Shown in pieces: positions 1 to 8,629 of a stretch of DNA of 64,000 nt. Below the pieces are notes generated by a model. That model did no database searches. It saw only the letters and a list, made by a program, of their open reading frames with translations, and was not told the origin of the DNA. Where the stretch lies: contig AZKM01000018.1 of assembly GCA_000510425.1 (NCBI GenBank), positions 62,001-126,000 of the forward strand, in the 5' to 3' direction. A program made the position numbers and the translations under genes. Source of the stretch: Eubacterium nodatum ATCC 33099. GTDB taxonomy: Bacteria; Bacillota; Clostridia; Peptostreptococcales; Anaerovoracaceae. Each line of letters begins with the position of its first letter. Position 1 is the first letter of the stretch.

Positions 1-826
1 TTTCTCCTTCCATGAGCAGATACGGCGTGGTAACAAGGATCGCAAATCTGGCAAATTTGAATATCATCTGAAATACAGCCGCCAAACCGGAAAAAACTTT
101 TTCTAACGCAATGTTTGCCTCTGCACTTTCACTGATAGCAGAATCTACGGATTTATCTGAACGATCTGCAAGTCCGAATGCCTTTACCACAGTCATGCCC
201 TGTATATATTCTAAAATGCCTGTAACAAGCCCGGCTTGTGCAGCCTGCCTGCGAGGAGAATATTTCACGCCGGCTTTTTGTGTTTTTGCGTACACACAAA
301 GAGAAAGAAAAAGCCCTATGAACATTAAAACTCCAATTTTCCATTCATAAAACAAAAGCCATATCCCTATCACTACGGCATGTATGAATCCTCCTGCAAC
401 CGCTTCCATAACATTGACCGCACTAGTTTCCAGATCTCCCAGCGTGGTGGTAACTGCCGCTGTAATATCTCCAAGCCTATGCTCGTTAAAATATCCCATA
501 GGTACACGCTTCAATTTTTCTCCGAGTTCCATTCGCCATTTGGAACACATGGAAAAACTTCCAAGAGTTCTTTTTACAGAGGAAAGATTCGTAAAGAGAA
601 TGCGCCCTAAAATACTTAAAAGCATAATTCCAAAGGATACCCATATCGTTTTAGCCGGCATGTGTCCGTTTGAAAAAGAGCACCAGATTCCATTCAGGAC
701 GGTAAGCACAGCCATAATAGGAAGCATCTCAAATACAGAATTGCACATATGAAAGATAAACGACAAAATCAATTTTTTTCTCTCCGCCGCGGAAAAATCC
801 AAAAGACGTTTGAACATGTGAATCAT
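1..826 (-). CDS. ABC half-transporter (permease-ATPase), 5' part only
   Basis: The gene starts at ATG 826 and runs off the left edge, so about 275 residues are visible. An AAGGAGGTG ribosome site lies 5 nt before the ATG. The ATG overlaps the stop of the upstream half-transporter by 4 nt (ATGA), which implies translational coupling and an obligate heterodimer. The visible part is an exporter-type (type IV fold) membrane domain: hydrophobic helices separated by charged loops, with the family-typical RVPMGYFNEHRLGDI and GMTVVKAFG segments. The ATPase domain is outside the window. From its neighbours it is the second half of a YbtP/YbtQ-like pair downstream of an ECF module; the substrate is unknown. 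Confidence is high for the family and low for the direction of transport. Confidence 0.85.
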   Translation of the reverse strand, partial: MIHMFKRLLDFSAAERKKLILSFIFHMCNSVFEMLPIMAVLTVLNGIWCSFSNGHMPAKTIWVSFGIMLLSILGRILFTNLSSVKRTLGSFSMCSKWRMELGEKLKRVPMGYFNEHRLGDITAAVTTTLGDLETSAVNVMEAVAGGFIHAVVIGIWLLFYEWKIGVLMFIGLFLSLCVYAKTQKAGVKYSPRRQAAQAGLVTGILEYIQGMTVVKAFGLADRSDKSVDSAISESAEANIALEKVFSGLAAVFQMIFKFARFAILVTTPYLLMEGE

Positions 827-2583
827 ACTGACACCTCCTTCATATCAAGTGTGTTAATATGTGCATTCCAAAGTTCTCTGTAAAGGCTGCAATTTTCAAT
901 CAGCTCCGCATGTTTCCCTTCAGCTTCTATATTCCCTTCATTCATAACGATGATTTTATCGGCTGATGTAATGGTAGAAAGGCGGTGTGCAATTACAATC
1001 AGTGTTTTCCCTTCCACAAGTTCACTTATCGAATTCTGAATGACCGATTCATTTTCGGGGTCTGTAAATGCCGTAGCTTCATCTAAAATAACTACAGGAC
1101 TATTCTTTATCATGGCTCTTGCAATAGCGATACGCTGCTTCTCTCCGCCGGAAAGATTGCTTCCGCTGTCTCCCACGACGGTATCGTAGCCATTTGGAAG
1201 TGACATAATAAAATCATGGCATGCCGCTTTTTTCGCTGCATTTTCAATTTCGCTGTTCGAAGCATCAAGTTTTCCTATTCTTATATTTTCCCGTATAGAA
1301 AGGTGAAACAGATAATTGTCCTGAGAAACATACGCAATATGTTCCATAGTCTGCGAAAGAGGTATTTTTTGCATATCAATACCTCCTATTTTCACGGTTC
1401 CGCTTCCTGCATTCCAGAAAGATGCAATAAGTCTTGCGATAGTTGACTTGCCTGATCCCGACGGTCCTACAAAAGCGGTCATTTCATTTTCGTAAGCTGT
1501 AAATGAAATATCATGTAAAACCTCTGTATCTTTGTAAGAGAAGGATACACCGGAAAATTCTATTTTTTCTCTGTCCAGTCGCACTCGTTTCTCCGGGCGT
1601 TTCATCTCTTCCGTATCTAAAAGCTTTCCTATTTCTTTCACTGTGGCATCCACCATAGCAAGACTGTCTGTATATCGTAATGCCTGAATAAGCGGAGTAA
1701 TAAGACCTAAAGACAAAATAATGCAGGATATAAAACTGCCCGCGCCTATGCTTCCGTCGATATAAAAGAAACTTCCGACAGGAAGGACTCCGATTAAACT
1801 GGAAGGTGCGATTGCAATACCCGCCGCATAATATGGATTTGTCTTTTTGAACCATTCCGATTTAGAGGCTTCACTCTCTTTCACCGCTTCTGCATACTTG
1901 CGGTAAGAATCACTGCTTTGGTTAAAAGCTTTGACTACTTCTATTCCCCCTATATATTCAACTGTAGTGGCATCCATAGCTTTAGCAGCCTTAATTACTC
2001 TGGCATAACGCCTCTCATAGTCTTTCATCATCCCCATGTAACAGAGCATTCCAATCGGAAAGGTTGCAAGGGCAATAAGTGCCAGCCTCCAATCAAGAAA
2101 CATGAAATAAATCAGCATTAAAACAGGAATCATAATATTGGCTGTCAATTCCGGTATCATGTGAGCAAGCGGCAGTTCCAATTTTTCAACAGTATCAACA
2201 ATCATAGCCTTGAATTTCCCGGAAGGTGTATCTAAAACAAATCCCATAGGTGCCCGTGACAATTTTTTTGTAAGAGCAGTGCGAATATTTTTCAGTACGG
2301 TAAATGCGGCTCTGTGAGATTGTACGGTAGATACAGTTGACAGGCAGAGCTGAAGAAGGTAGCCTAAAAGTGCAATGACCGCCATTGGGATAATTGGCTG
2401 CAAGCTGTAATCACCGGAACATATTTGAATGATAATGCGTGAAACTGCAATATACGGAACTATTCCAAACCCTGCACCAAGAACAGCAAATATAACGGAT
2501 TCTGCAAGCAAACCTCTGCAAGGTTTCGCGAACTCAAATAAGCGATGTAAGGTATTTTTGCTATTTTCCATTTTAATCTCCAT
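823..2583 (-). CDS. ABC half-transporter, permease fused to ATPase
   Basis: This is a 586-residue half-transporter. The membrane domain is roughly residues 20-310. The nucleotide-binding domain (about 340-575) has Walker A GPSGSGKST near residue 373, signature LSGGEKQR and Walker B VVILDE. The residues after Walker B read DEATAFTDPENE rather than the common DEATSALD. From memory, this FADPENE-like variant is typical of the exporter-fold importers that handle siderophores (YbtP/Q, IrtA/B group); that assignment is inference. It is coupled by ATGA overlap to the next half-transporter and follows the ECF ATPase by 59 bp, so it belongs to the same operon. A second ATG four codons downstream also has a GGAG site, so the exact start is uncertain by 12 bp. 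Confidence 0.9.
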   Translation of the reverse strand: MEIKMENSKNTLHRLFEFAKPCRGLLAESVIFAVLGAGFGIVPYIAVSRIIIQICSGDYSLQPIIPMAVIALLGYLLQLCLSTVSTVQSHRAAFTVLKNIRTALTKKLSRAPMGFVLDTPSGKFKAMIVDTVEKLELPLAHMIPELTANIMIPVLMLIYFMFLDWRLALIALATFPIGMLCYMGMMKDYERRYARVIKAAKAMDATTVEYIGGIEVVKAFNQSSDSYRKYAEAVKESEASKSEWFKKTNPYYAAGIAIAPSSLIGVLPVGSFFYIDGSIGAGSFISCIILSLGLITPLIQALRYTDSLAMVDATVKEIGKLLDTEEMKRPEKRVRLDREKIEFSGVSFSYKDTEVLHDISFTAYENEMTAFVGPSGSGKSTIARLIASFWNAGSGTVKIGGIDMQKIPLSQTMEHIAYVSQDNYLFHLSIRENIRIGKLDASNSEIENAAKKAACHDFIMSLPNGYDTVVGDSGSNLSGGEKQRIAIARAMIKNSPVVILDEATAFTDPENESVIQNSISELVEGKTLIVIAHRLSTITSADKIIVMNEGNIEAEGKHAELIENCSLYRELWNAHINTLDMKEVSV

Positions 2584-2642
2584 TCCACTGCCCTCGCCGG
2601 CAGCATAAACAGCAACAAAGGTATTTTATGCTTTCTTTCATG

Positions 2643-4094
2643 CTAATTCCGCAAAAGATGATTCTCAATATTTTCTTTCTCTGCACCTCTCAAATCAATA
2701 GTTATTTTGCCCTCTGATATAATCAAAACTCTCGAACATATTGTCTTTATAAATTCAATATCATGTGTGATGACAAGGATAAATTTCCCCTGTGCAGAAA
2801 GTTTTTCCATCATAGTTCCTACTTCCCGCATACTTCTTAAATCAAGGCCGCTGGTCGGTTCGTCGAAAACAAGAATTTTTTTATCACAAAGCATGCTGAT
2901 TGCTACTGCTAAACGCTGTTTTTGTCCTCCGGAAAGCGATAAGGGATGCCTGTTTTTTAATTTATTAAGGGATAACATCGATAAAGCCTCATCTACGCAG
3001 GCATTATCTACCGTCTTTGTTCCAAGCTTACATTCAGTTTCCACACTATCTGTAAAAAGTTGATGCCCCACATCTTGCATAATCATGTAAGATATCTTTG
3101 TGCGCAATTTTGCAGGCAACTTTTCTCCATCCACAGATATACTGCCCAAGTTCTCTTTTACCAGTCCGCATATGGTGCGAGCCAATGTTGTTTTTCCTGC
3201 CCCATTTGCACCGGTGATTGCTATGATTTCTCCACCATTTGCAGTGAAAGAAACATCTTGCAAGGTTGTGTGAGTCCCTTGTTTGACTCTAATGTTTCTT
3301 AGTTCTAATATGCTTTTTGAAAAATTTTTAATATTAATATTTGTTCCGATTTCAGAAAAATGTCGACATCGAAGTCCCATATTTTGTATCCGTGCGGTCG
3401 AAAGTCTGCCAAAGTCTTGTATACTCATAGATTTGAGTATTTGACCGTCCTTCATTAAGATAATTTTGTCAACAATATCCATTAGGTACCACAAACGGTG
3501 CTCAGCTATAATAATAGTTTTTCCCTGTTGTTTTACTCTTTTTATAAGTTCCTTCAATTCAAGTACAGATTTAAAGTCCAGGTTTGAAGACGGCTCATCT
3601 AACACAAAAATATCCGGATTGGCAGCATATACGGATGCAAATGCGATTTTTTGTTTTTCACCGCCGGAAAGCTCAAAAATACTGCGTCCTCTTAGATTTT
3701 TTATATGTAAGTCTTTAACAACCTTTCCAAGCTGTCTTTTTAAAATTATAGGTTCTAACATTCTGTTCTCAAGTCCGAAAACAATTTCACTGTCAGTATC
3801 TGTATTGAAAAACTGTGTTCGCGGATTTTGAAAAACAGTGCCTACACTATCAGAAAGAGTTGAGATTTCAGTCTCTGCAACATTCATTTCTTCCACAATC
3901 ACTTTACCTGAAAGCTTTCCCTCGAAAAAATGAGGAATCAGCCCATTAACTAACCTTGTAAGGGTCGTTTTTCCACATCCGGATACCCCACATAGTAAAA
4001 CACATTGACTTTCAGGGATTTTTAAGTGTAATTTCCGCAGAGCGCCTTTATCCGTTCCTTTGTAAGAAAATGACAGGTTTATAAATTCAATCAA
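2643..4094 (-). CDS. ECF transporter ATPase, two NBDs fused (EcfA1-EcfA2)
   Basis: This is the energising subunit of an energy-coupling-factor importer, with both ATPases in one 483-residue chain. NBD1 (about 1-230) has Walker A GVSGCGKTT and signature LSGGEKQK. NBD2 (about 255-483) has Walker A GANGAGKTT, signature LSGGQKQR and Walker B FDEPTSGLD. I place the start at TTG 4094 (LIEFINLSFSYKG) because a GGAGG lies 9 nt upstream and the TTG overlaps the ecfT stop as TTGA. A longer reading from 4202 only translates the end of ecfT in another frame. It acts with the T and S subunits directly upstream. A paralogue with the same fusion lies at 25953-27347. Confidence 0.9.
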   Translation of the reverse strand: MIEFINLSFSYKGTDKGALRKLHLKIPESQCVLLCGVSGCGKTTLTRLVNGLIPHFFEGKLSGKVIVEEMNVAETEISTLSDSVGTVFQNPRTQFFNTDTDSEIVFGLENRMLEPIILKRQLGKVVKDLHIKNLRGRSIFELSGGEKQKIAFASVYAANPDIFVLDEPSSNLDFKSVLELKELIKRVKQQGKTIIIAEHRLWYLMDIVDKIILMKDGQILKSMSIQDFGRLSTARIQNMGLRCRHFSEIGTNINIKNFSKSILELRNIRVKQGTHTTLQDVSFTANGGEIIAITGANGAGKTTLARTICGLVKENLGSISVDGEKLPAKLRTKISYMIMQDVGHQLFTDSVETECKLGTKTVDNACVDEALSMLSLNKLKNRHPLSLSGGQKQRLAVAISMLCDKKILVFDEPTSGLDLRSMREVGTMMEKLSAQGKFILVITHDIEFIKTICSRVLIISEGKITIDLRGAEKENIENHLLRN

Positions 4095-4795
4095 GGGAAT
4101 ACACCTCCGTGAAAAAAATCGAAACATATCATACAAGCTATACACATATATATAATTGCAATCAGAGTATCCGCCATGGAGAAAGAAACTTTCTCCATGC
4201 AACTGCGCCTTCCGACGTGATCAATTCCTCTTGTAATAGCAGCTTGTGTGATTTCATCAGAAATTTTAGAAGCAGATATCAGCATCGGTACATACACATA
4301 TTCCATTATCTTAACAGGGTGGCGCAGAGCTCCTATGGGAGAGACAATTATGCCTCGAAGAGTCATAGCATCCTTAATATAATTCCATTCTTCAGCCATT
4401 GTCGGAAAGTATCTCAATGTAATAGAAAGTGCAATTGTAAATCCTTTCGGCAGGTGCATCCTACCAAGTGCTGCAAGGAAAGTGCTTACCTTCGTTGTAT
4501 ATATTAAAAATGCACCAAGCATAAAACAAGGAATCAGCTTTCTTATATAAACATCAAACATGTATATGACCCCTCCGACTGTAATAGGCAACTTTAATAT
4601 CAGAAACAACTGTATCATCAATAAGACAACAAACAGTACCATGTATTCCAAAGCAGTCCTCAGTTTTCTTTCCCGTAAAAGCAGCAGTGCCGGAATCGCC
4701 ATAAAAAAGCATTCTATAACTATACTTTTATTCAGAAAAACAGAAACACTGGTTATTGATAAAATCAGAAGCTTCGTCCTGGGATCTAACGTCAT
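4091..4795 (-). CDS. ECF transporter transmembrane subunit (EcfT/CbiQ family)
   Basis: This 234-residue membrane protein starts MTLDPRTKLL, the typical N-terminus of the family (the DPR(T/V)K motif). It has several hydrophobic helices and the two cytoplasmic coupling motifs expected in EcfT, here LRG (AMTLRGII) and TRG (AITRGID). These motifs dock into the two ATPase domains. It follows ecfS with no gap and its stop overlaps the ATPase start, so S, T and A are translated as a block. It transmits ATP-driven motion to the S subunit in the membrane. Confidence 0.88.
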   Translation of the reverse strand: MTLDPRTKLLILSITSVSVFLNKSIVIECFFMAIPALLLLRERKLRTALEYMVLFVVLLMIQLFLILKLPITVGGVIYMFDVYIRKLIPCFMLGAFLIYTTKVSTFLAALGRMHLPKGFTIALSITLRYFPTMAEEWNYIKDAMTLRGIIVSPIGALRHPVKIMEYVYVPMLISASKISDEITQAAITRGIDHVGRRSCMEKVSFSMADTLIAIIYMCIACMICFDFFHGGVFP

Positions 4796-5395
4796 TTATA
4801 CAATCCCCACTTTTTCGAAATGTTTTTGTAATAACTTTTTGCCAATAAAACCTCCGATTAAGGCGCAAATAATTGTTCCTAAAATCATTAAAGGAATGGC
4901 CCACCAGTTTACTCTGATAGAATTGACTATTCCAATAAAGGATGAAACATTTCCTTTTCTTTGCATAAAATCGTCAAATTGTGCAGGCATAACAACCATA
5001 GGAATATAAGCACCCATTGGAGATAGTGCAAATACACAATATGCAAGTAAATTCCTTTTAAATGCCCGGAAGTTTCCGGTGGAACAAATAAAATCCGCAA
5101 TAAATCCAAATATGATGAAAAATACTGACATCATCCAAAACATACCTGTAACAAATAATAAAATCCCGGCAAGGATCCCCAGTATGGATAGCGCTCCCCG
5201 TTTCGGTATTTTAGCAGTATACAACATAAAAACACTTCCTGAAAATAAAGCAACTGCCATTGGCATAAAAGGGAAAGTGACAGGAGTCATCTGGGCAATA
5301 CCGCCTATCACAAAAGCAATAGCAAAATAAATAAGCGAAAAAACACCTATAGAAATATAATCTCTCGTCAACAATACATTTTCGTTTTTCTTCAT
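4796..5395 (-). CDS. ECF S subunit, Trep_Strep (MptaB-like) family membrane protein
   Basis: This is a membrane protein of about 199 residues with five or six hydrophobic segments. It ends with the motif GGFIGKKLLQKHFEKVGIV, which the paralogue at 28066-28659 shares closely. Placement beside EcfT and a fused EcfA, and its similarity to the Trep_Strep family (PF09605), make it the substrate-specific S component. Its ligand is not known from sequence. I chose ATG 5395 over the ATG four codons upstream because GGAGG sits 5 nt before it. A candidate operator (GTTAA-N6-CTAAC) lies at 5502-5517, about 107 bp upstream. Confidence 0.8.
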   Translation of the reverse strand: MKKNENVLLTRDYISIGVFSLIYFAIAFVIGGIAQMTPVTFPFMPMAVALFSGSVFMLYTAKIPKRGALSILGILAGILLFVTGMFWMMSVFFIIFGFIADFICSTGNFRAFKRNLLAYCVFALSPMGAYIPMVVMPAQFDDFMQRKGNVSSFIGIVNSIRVNWWAIPLMILGTIICALIGGFIGKKLLQKHFEKVGIV

Positions 5396-5501
5396 TACAT
5401 CCTCCATCTTCTCCGTCTTTTCAGAAAACAGTCTTTCGAAGTATTTTTTTGAAAAGACATATTTATCTTTTCAAAATCATTTGAAGCAGTACTAGTAAGT
5501 A

Positions 5502-5517
5502 GTTAAAGACTGCTAAC
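5502..5517. promoter_or_regulatory. Candidate operator GTTAA-N6-CTAAC upstream of ECF cassette 1
   Basis: The sequence reads GTTAA AGACTG CTAAC, an inverted repeat with one mismatch. The same 16-bp pattern occurs at 13410, 22476 and 28690, each time in front of an operon. No clear -10/-35 pair could be assigned here, so the position relative to a promoter is unknown. Confidence 0.45.
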
Positions 5518-5538
5518 CTAGGCATAAATTTTTAAGAC

Positions 5539-6153
5539 TTATGTAAGCCTTAAAAGTCCCTCCCATCCGGCATTGAAAAAAATTGCCAGTTCTTCAACAT
5601 ATCCTGTTGCCTGCTCTCTCGTCATATCGTGAACCACTGTCTCGAATGCAGCCGTAAAATATGCGCTGGTAATCATATGATGAAGTTCATGACTCACACT
5701 TCCCATAAGTTTACCTTCCTCTTTGAGACGAGCATAATATTTCTCTGTGCGATATACATCCAGTTCTACAAGTTTATGAATATAATCTGCATATTTTGTT
5801 CCTTCTGAACAACAAATAATAAGTTTAAATTCTTCAAAATTATCATAAATATAATTTATAAAGTGTAGAAGATATTTTGTAGACAGTTCTCTGCTTTTAG
5901 CTGTATTGTTTTCAGGAATTAAATCAAAATGTGCATCCTGAGCAGCCTTGAACTGCTCCATCAAACTATCTGCTGCACCGGAAACGAGAGCCTCAAACAA
6001 AGCGGCTTTATCAGAGTAATATCCGTAAAAAGCACCTTTAGTAAAACCCGCTTCTGTTACAATTTTTCTAAGAGATGCATCCTTAAATCCTTTTTTCAAG
6101 AATTCTCGTTTGCCGACTTCCAATATTTTTTTTTGCGTTTCTGAAATCCCCAT
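5539..6153 (-). CDS. TetR-family transcriptional repressor
   Basis: The N-terminal helix-turn-helix reads ASLRKIVTEAGFTKGAFYGYYS, classic for TetR, followed by a variable ligand-binding helical domain of about 150 residues. I start it at ATG 6153 (MGISETQKKILEVG), which has GGAGGTG four nt upstream. The longer frame from 6225 would read through the promoter and two operator palindromes. It is the first gene before the ECF/ABC operon, about 140 bp upstream of ecfS, and probably represses itself and perhaps that operon in response to a transported ligand. The ligand is unknown. Confidence 0.88.
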   Translation of the reverse strand: MGISETQKKILEVGKREFLKKGFKDASLRKIVTEAGFTKGAFYGYYSDKAALFEALVSGAADSLMEQFKAAQDAHFDLIPENNTAKSRELSTKYLLHFINYIYDNFEEFKLIICCSEGTKYADYIHKLVELDVYRTEKYYARLKEEGKLMGSVSHELHHMITSAYFTAAFETVVHDMTREQATGYVEELAIFFNAGWEGLLRLT

Positions 6154-6171
6154 TTTACACCTCCGCATCAA

Positions 6172-6225
6172 TATACCATCGGTATATACCATCAGTATAT
6201 TAGCATGAATTTTATTTTGTGTCAA
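6172..6225 (-). promoter_or_regulatory. tetR promoter with two overlapping operator palindromes
   Basis: On the minus strand, TTGACA (6225-6220) is followed by 17 bp and TAATAT (6202-6197), a near-consensus sigma-70 promoter. Directly downstream are two palindromes that share a TATA: TATACC-ATC-GGTATA (6172-6186) and TATACCATCAGTATA (6184-6198). They overlap the -10 and the transcription start, an ideal position for autorepression by the TetR protein that follows. Confidence 0.75.
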
Positions 6226-6261
6226 TATTTTCTGATAAAAATGGTCATCAACCGAAAGGAT

Positions 6262-6309
6262 AAAAAAATCGGTAGTGTGACAGAAATTTTTTATTCTTAC
6301 ACACTACCG
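6262..6309 (-). terminator. Intrinsic terminator of the LRR-protease operon
   Basis: A 10-bp perfect stem, CGGTAGTGTG paired with CACACTACCG (6270-6279 with 6300-6309), encloses a 20-nt AT-rich loop. On the minus strand it is followed by A and seven Ts (6262-6268). It sits about 75 bp after the stop of the protease gene. Confidence 0.85.
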
Positions 6310-6383
6310 TGCTACACACATTCTATTTAATTCCGATTATAGATTTCTTGAATACTTTGTAAGTTTTCTCTCAGTATAAAAAT

Positions 6384-8618
6384 CTAACGACTAACTATTT
6401 TTGCCTTTGCCATACTTCCAAAAACTTTCTTTCCGTTGTCTTTTCCGTAAGCTCGCACTGTTATATAATATTTTTTTGGTAAAGTCTTTCTTATCAACTT
6501 TATTCCGGATTTATTCCCTGTAAAAATTTTACGAAACGATTTCTTCATATTTTTATTTTTTGAAAAACAAATTTCGTACCCTGAAGCTTTCTTATCAGTC
6601 TTCCATTTAAAACTAACTAATTCCCCGTATCTTTTTACCCTTATCTTTCCGCAATCTCTTGGATATACTTTGATAGCCACATCCTTATGCACACCATCAT
6701 ATTCCATAGTTCCGATCACGGTGACTCTTATTACAGATGTTCCTATTCCCTTGGGAGTGATTACGCCTTGTCTGTTAATAACTACTTTTTTACCGGATAT
6801 AACTTTATATGTAATTTTTCCGTCACCTGCTACAGTCCTTGCATTGATATTTTTCGTTTGAGATGTAGTTAATTTTATTGTTGATGGAACAGAAATCTTG
6901 CTCGGCTTTGTTTTATGTGTCTGTGTCCAAAGTTTAACTAATGCATTACCAAACTTTACAGGTGTATCGTAGTTATTAACTACTTCGTTTAAAGGTTCAA
7001 CAGAAGTTACATCAATCCACGCAGTTTTATCAGACACTTTATGTGAATTTTTATCAATCTTGCGGTTCACATAGGTCTGTCCCTTTTTACAATGACCTAC
7101 TGCATTAAATCTTGAAATGTCTACATCTGTAGTTGCCTCAAGCATCAAAGTCCATTTCTTCGTACCATTAACATTATAAGAGCTTGTACAAACTACAGAA
7201 AAACGGTCACCCTTAAGTCCATCGATAGGCTTCTTCAACATCCTTGTGTGATATCCTGGAGCCTTTTGTGTAAAATTTTCTACCGCTACTAGTTTACCGC
7301 TTTCAGGCTTATTATATTGTGAATTTTTATATATTTTTATACTTAATTCAGAATCAGCTATTCTTGTTGAATATCCCACAGCTTTAACTGTTTCAGGCTT
7401 ACTCATACAAAAAACATTAGCCTGTTTGAATTCCTTGTCCGATTCATAAATAAAATCTCCAAAGCCTATGCCATCGTATTGATAGGCACGATCAAACTCG
7501 TGTTTGGGATTATCCTTATCGTAGTGAACATTTTCTCCCTCCAGACTCACAGGTTCACTAACGGTATGATCATAATAAGATAAGTAGAAATATCCTTTAT
7601 CCCCCCATTTTTCTCCCCAGCTATTTTTTACAATCCATGCACCGTCTTTAGGAGGTATCTTTGCCTGACCCGTTGTGTCTTTAAAATTTATTTTTTTATA
7701 ATTATCATCCCACCCTACTATGCAAACCTCATGATTCGACCACAAGTCATTATAGCAGTAAAACGCACTATTTTCCTCGTTAAAATAAGCACCTGTAGGG
7801 TCATCCTGAGTTGTTTGATGAAAAGCTACAGCCACAGCACCTTTCTGCATAAGAGTTCTCTTAACATCCTCAACAGATGCTTCTTTCGTTCCATGGAAAG
7901 TAATCTCACCATCGTCTGAAATCTCTTTGTCCGTAATTTCAGGAAGATATGTAAAGTTCTTCATTCGATAATCGCTTTTACCTGCCATAAATCCCGGCAA
8001 ATCCGTTGAGATACTTCCATTATATTTAGCGTGGCTTTCATCTACTGTTCCAAATCCTCTTGCTAAAGTAGCACTTACCAATTGCCCGTTTCCTCCATTT
8101 GCATATGGATTTCCCAGGTTTACAGTATGCCAATGATCCATCCCTGCATAACAGTCATCAGGAGAAAGTTGTTTATCTTCATCGTCCAATTCAGGATTAT
8201 AGGTGAACCAAGTCAGATGGCGTTCAGACAGATCAACACTTTTATCTGCAAAGCCGTTTTTTATCATATTAGATTCAAGTGAAGCTAACATACCGAAAGC
8301 CCAGCAAGTTCCATGATTACCCTGGTTTTTTATAGCGGTCGACTCTCCGTTTTCTGTAAGATTATATCGTGTGGGTAGATTTCCTCTACACTTTTCAGGC
8401 TCTGTTTCCATCAGTTTATTTTTACCACTTTTCGTAGGAACTAATTTAGGATAAAAATCATCCCCCGTATTTTTCATATATGCTATGCAATGAACACCGG
8501 TGTACCTGTTATTGTCTTTCTTTTTCTCAGCAAAGGTATTTACTGTAAGTACAAAAGCATGTAACATCAACATGATGCCTACAAGTGCAAGTACATTAAA
8601 CAATCTTTTTGTCTTCAT
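6384..8618 (-). CDS. Secreted papain-like (C1A) cysteine protease with lectin-like and Ig/FN3 domains
   Basis: This 744-residue protein has a signal peptide (residues 1-30, KRLF then hydrophobic, ending near FAEKK). The C1 peptidase domain spans about 80-350 and shows the full catalytic set: oxyanion Gln99 and Cys105 in IKNQGNHGTCWAFG, His296 in NHEVCIVGWDD, and Asn332 in IVKNSWGEKWGDKGYF. A region at about 365-530 resembles the lectin-like domain found after C1 domains in Firmicutes. A BIG2-like Ig segment (about 575-655) and an FN3-like segment (about 660-744) follow. No sortase motif or membrane anchor was seen at the C-terminus. It follows the LRR gene by 11 bp and shares its promoter and terminator. 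A role in host-protein degradation is inference. Confidence 0.88.
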   Translation of the reverse strand: MKTKRLFNVLALVGIMLMLHAFVLTVNTFAEKKKDNNRYTGVHCIAYMKNTGDDFYPKLVPTKSGKNKLMETEPEKCRGNLPTRYNLTENGESTAIKNQGNHGTCWAFGMLASLESNMIKNGFADKSVDLSERHLTWFTYNPELDDEDKQLSPDDCYAGMDHWHTVNLGNPYANGGNGQLVSATLARGFGTVDESHAKYNGSISTDLPGFMAGKSDYRMKNFTYLPEITDKEISDDGEITFHGTKEASVEDVKRTLMQKGAVAVAFHQTTQDDPTGAYFNEENSAFYCYNDLWSNHEVCIVGWDDNYKKINFKDTTGQAKIPPKDGAWIVKNSWGEKWGDKGYFYLSYYDHTVSEPVSLEGENVHYDKDNPKHEFDRAYQYDGIGFGDFIYESDKEFKQANVFCMSKPETVKAVGYSTRIADSELSIKIYKNSQYNKPESGKLVAVENFTQKAPGYHTRMLKKPIDGLKGDRFSVVCTSSYNVNGTKKWTLMLEATTDVDISRFNAVGHCKKGQTYVNRKIDKNSHKVSDKTAWIDVTSVEPLNEVVNNYDTPVKFGNALVKLWTQTHKTKPSKISVPSTIKLTTSQTKNINARTVAGDGKITYKVISGKKVVINRQGVITPKGIGTSVIRVTVIGTMEYDGVHKDVAIKVYPRDCGKIRVKRYGELVSFKWKTDKKASGYEICFSKNKNMKKSFRKIFTGNKSGIKLIRKTLPKKYYITVRAYGKDNGKKVFGSMAKAKIVSR

Positions 8619-8629
8619 ACCTCATACTC

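Noticed and set aside
384..752. Plus-strand open frame of 122 codons at the left edge
   Set aside because: It is antisense to the clear membrane domain of the partial ABC gene and does not resemble a protein family.
4095..4202. 36-residue N-terminal extension of the first ECF ATPase
   Set aside because: It reads the end of ecfT in another frame; GGAGG before TTG 4094 fixes the start.
5428..5482. GAAAAGA/TCTTTTC hairpin between tetR and ecfS as a terminator
   Set aside because: On the minus strand it is followed by A residues, not T, so it is unlikely to end transcription of the tetR-ecf unit.
6154..6225. 24-residue N-terminal extension of the first TetR
   Set aside because: It covers the -10 box and both operators; ATG 6153 has a perfect ribosome site.
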